Of a DNA stretch of 5,639 nucleotides, positions 4,253 to 5,639 are shown one piece after another. The notes beneath the pieces are model-generated. The model had not been told where the DNA came from and searched no databases. It saw nothing but the letters and a program-made list of their open reading frames with translations. Each line of letters begins with the position of its first letter. The stretch's first letter is position 1. The translations under genes and the position numbers were made by a program. The DNA comes from an uncultured Chloroflexota bacterium (GTDB lineage Bacteria; Chloroflexota; Anaerolineae; B4-G1; DUEL01), in NCBI GenBank assembly GCA_937138275.1, contig CAKZOY010000437.1:1-5639 (forward strand), written 5' to 3'.

Positions 4253-5518
4253 CTAATGTTCTTGCCCTTGTTCCCTTGGGCCTACATCTGAAGGGAGCTG
4301 TGCATCGCCTCTGGTGGCGGCTGCAATCGTAGCCGGCAACCAGATGGTGAAGACGCTTCCGAGCCCAGGCTGACTGTTCACCTGAATATGGCCGTTATGT
4401 AACCGAACGATATGCGCGGCGATGGAAAGGCCCAAACCGGCCCCGCCCCGATGTCGGTCCCGAGAACGATCTACCCGATAAAATCGCTCAAAAATGTGCG
4501 GGAGTTCTTCCGGTGGGATGCCGATTCCGGTATCCCGAACCCGGATGACAACTCCCTTTCCCTCCGGGTACGCTGTGACAGTGACCGAGCCCCCAGGGCG
4601 GTTGTAGTGAATCCCGTTCTCCACCAGATTGCTCACTGCCCGAGCCATGAGAGGGGGATCTGCCAGGACTGTTGGTTCGCCTGTGACCTCCAGGTGTAGA
4701 GTGACCTCGCGTGCTCGGGCCAATGGTCTCATCTCATCTATTACCTCAGTCAGAAGAACCTCCAGCGGAACGGGTTCCCGGCGAATCCCCTTTTCCCCTC
4801 TGGCCAGCAACAACAGGTCCTCCACCAGGCGCTCCATCCGGCGAAGCGTCCGGTCTATAGTTTGAGCCATCTCCCGATAGTCGCTCAGAGTGGCGTCTGG
4901 ATCTTTTTGAACGATTTCCAGATTAGTTCTTAAAGTCGTCAGGGGGGTGCGCAGTTCATGGGCTGCGTCGGCCACAAACCGGCTCTGTTGCTCAAAAGCC
5001 TGCTGCAGGCGCTCCAGCATTTGGTCAAACGCGTCCGCAAGAGCCTTAACCTCATCCGGCGGACCGGTCAGAGCAACGCGTCGGTCCAGCGAGTCCGCCT
5101 GAATTTCCTGGATCGCCCGAGCTAGTTTCCGGACAGGACGGAGACCATGGTGGGTGATCCAGTGCGCCCCCGCTGCTCCCAACAGGGCAAACACCACTAT
5201 CCCGATGATGGATATCCACCGCACTTCGTGGGCAACGATTTCCCGAACCGGTTCCACGGACACTTCTACCGGAGAAAGCAGCAAGGGCTGAGCCAGGGGA
5301 GTGGGCGAAGGGGGAGGAGGAAAAGCGGATTCAGGAGTTGCTGGTAAAACGACTACACTGACCGCTCGCGGGATGCGGCTGACGGTCAATACATTAAAGA
5401 TTAGCATCAATACCGCGCCCAGAACCAGTAACAGCCCACCGATCCAGAGTGTCATACGGCGGCGCAGAGTGAGAAAATGGATGAAACCGCTCCGCCATCT
5501 TTGCAGAAGAGACTTCAT
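4253..5518 (-). CDS. Sensor histidine kinase, HAMP type, two-component system
   Basis: This inner-membrane kinase of 421 residues would autophosphorylate on histidine and pass phosphate to the adjacent response regulator. Order of parts: basic N-terminus, transmembrane 1 (about 22-46), a short extracytoplasmic loop (about 47-100) rich in proline (PPPPSPTP near 67-74), transmembrane 2 (about 101-119), a HAMP linker (about 120-172, starting HHGLRPVRKLARAIQEI), a HisKA dimerisation domain with H-box DAAHELRTPL and phosphoacceptor H187, and a HATPase domain with N-box SNLVENGIHYN (N297, N301), G1 DTGIGI (329-334), F-box FERFYRVD (343-350) and G2 GGAGLGLS (358-365). All catalytic motifs are intact. 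The last 25 residues are an unconserved hydrophilic tail. ATG 5518 overlaps the regulator stop in ATGA and has GAAGGAAG upstream, so it is translationally coupled. The sensed signal cannot be read; the loop is too short for a usual PAS or Cache sensor. It resembles CpxA/BaeS/MprB-like kinases in layout only. Confidence 0.95.
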   Translation of the reverse strand: MKSLLQRWRSGFIHFLTLRRRMTLWIGGLLLVLGAVLMLIFNVLTVSRIPRAVSVVVLPATPESAFPPPPSPTPLAQPLLLSPVEVSVEPVREIVAHEVRWISIIGIVVFALLGAAGAHWITHHGLRPVRKLARAIQEIQADSLDRRVALTGPPDEVKALADAFDQMLERLQQAFEQQSRFVADAAHELRTPLTTLRTNLEIVQKDPDATLSDYREMAQTIDRTLRRMERLVEDLLLLARGEKGIRREPVPLEVLLTEVIDEMRPLARAREVTLHLEVTGEPTVLADPPLMARAVSNLVENGIHYNRPGGSVTVTAYPEGKGVVIRVRDTGIGIPPEELPHIFERFYRVDRSRDRHRGGAGLGLSIAAHIVRLHNGHIQVNSQPGLGSVFTIWLPATIAAATRGDAQLPSDVGPREQGQEH

Positions 5519-5639
5519 ACGCTTCCTTCTTCTACGCGCAACCGGTATCCCTGTCCCACGACAGTTTCAATGTAGCGCGGATTCTCTGCATCGTCGCCTA
5601 ATTTGCGCCGTAGCGAATGGATGTGGACCCGAACACTGC
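5515..5639 (-). CDS. OmpR-class response regulator, C-terminal winged-helix end (partial)
   Basis: The last 40 codons of a DNA-binding response regulator read in from the right edge; the receiver domain lies outside the window. The visible part has VRVHIHSLRRKLG, corresponding to the recognition-helix region of Trans_reg_C proteins, then PRYIETVVGQGYRL, the family's C-terminal wing hairpin (usual form IxTVxGxGYR). Its TGA at 5517-5515 overlaps the kinase ATG by 4 nt, a standard regulator-kinase operon. OmpR-class regulators bind tandem direct repeats with a period of about 10-11 bp, which makes the TTAACA pair at 3169-3185 a possible target. Confidence 0.93.
   Translation of the reverse strand, partial: SVRVHIHSLRRKLGDDAENPRYIETVVGQGYRLRVEEGSV

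Overview
The window reads as a moderately GC-rich bacterial chromosome segment. A tight response-regulator/histidine-kinase pair, a GH94 phosphorylase and many GC-rich intergenic stem-loops would suit an environmental, possibly thermophilic, bacterium such as a Chloroflexota member. That assignment is an inference; no taxonomic marker is present.

Layout: (1) Positions 1-147 hold a short leader that may include the last codons of an upstream gene. (2) A complete GH94 beta-glycoside phosphorylase (148-2541, +) fills the left half. (3) A gene-poor stretch of about 700 bases (2542-3246) carries four strong inverted repeats, then a promoter-like region. (4) A complete secreted protein (3247-3960, +) has a signal peptide, three VLEP repeats and a C-terminal beta/gamma-crystallin-like domain. 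It ends at a textbook bidirectional terminator. (5) Positions 4022-4252 are non-coding and hold a stem-loop that pairs best in minus-strand RNA. (6) On the minus strand lies an OmpR-class two-component operon: the C-terminus of a winged-helix response regulator (running off the right edge) overlapping by 4 nt a complete sensor histidine kinase (4253-5518). The secreted-protein gene and this operon converge on the terminator.

How the parts may work together: the phosphorylase would conserve energy when a beta-linked disaccharide is broken down in the cytoplasm. The secreted-protein gene has an exact TTAACA-N5-TTAACA direct repeat placed 10 nt before an extended -10, which is the geometry of OmpR/PhoB/PhoP-type activator sites, and an OmpR-class regulator is encoded about 2.3 kb away. 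A plausible but unproven reading is that the two-component system controls the crystallin-like protein.

The most unusual structure is a perfect 13-bp complement between the predicted first bases of that mRNA (3209-3221) and the bases directly before its terminator (3975-3987). It would let the two ends of the transcript pair into a closed panhandle. A second theme is the recurrence of long near-perfect hairpins with three-base loops, two of them with C(GAA)G tips, in every larger intergenic gap.
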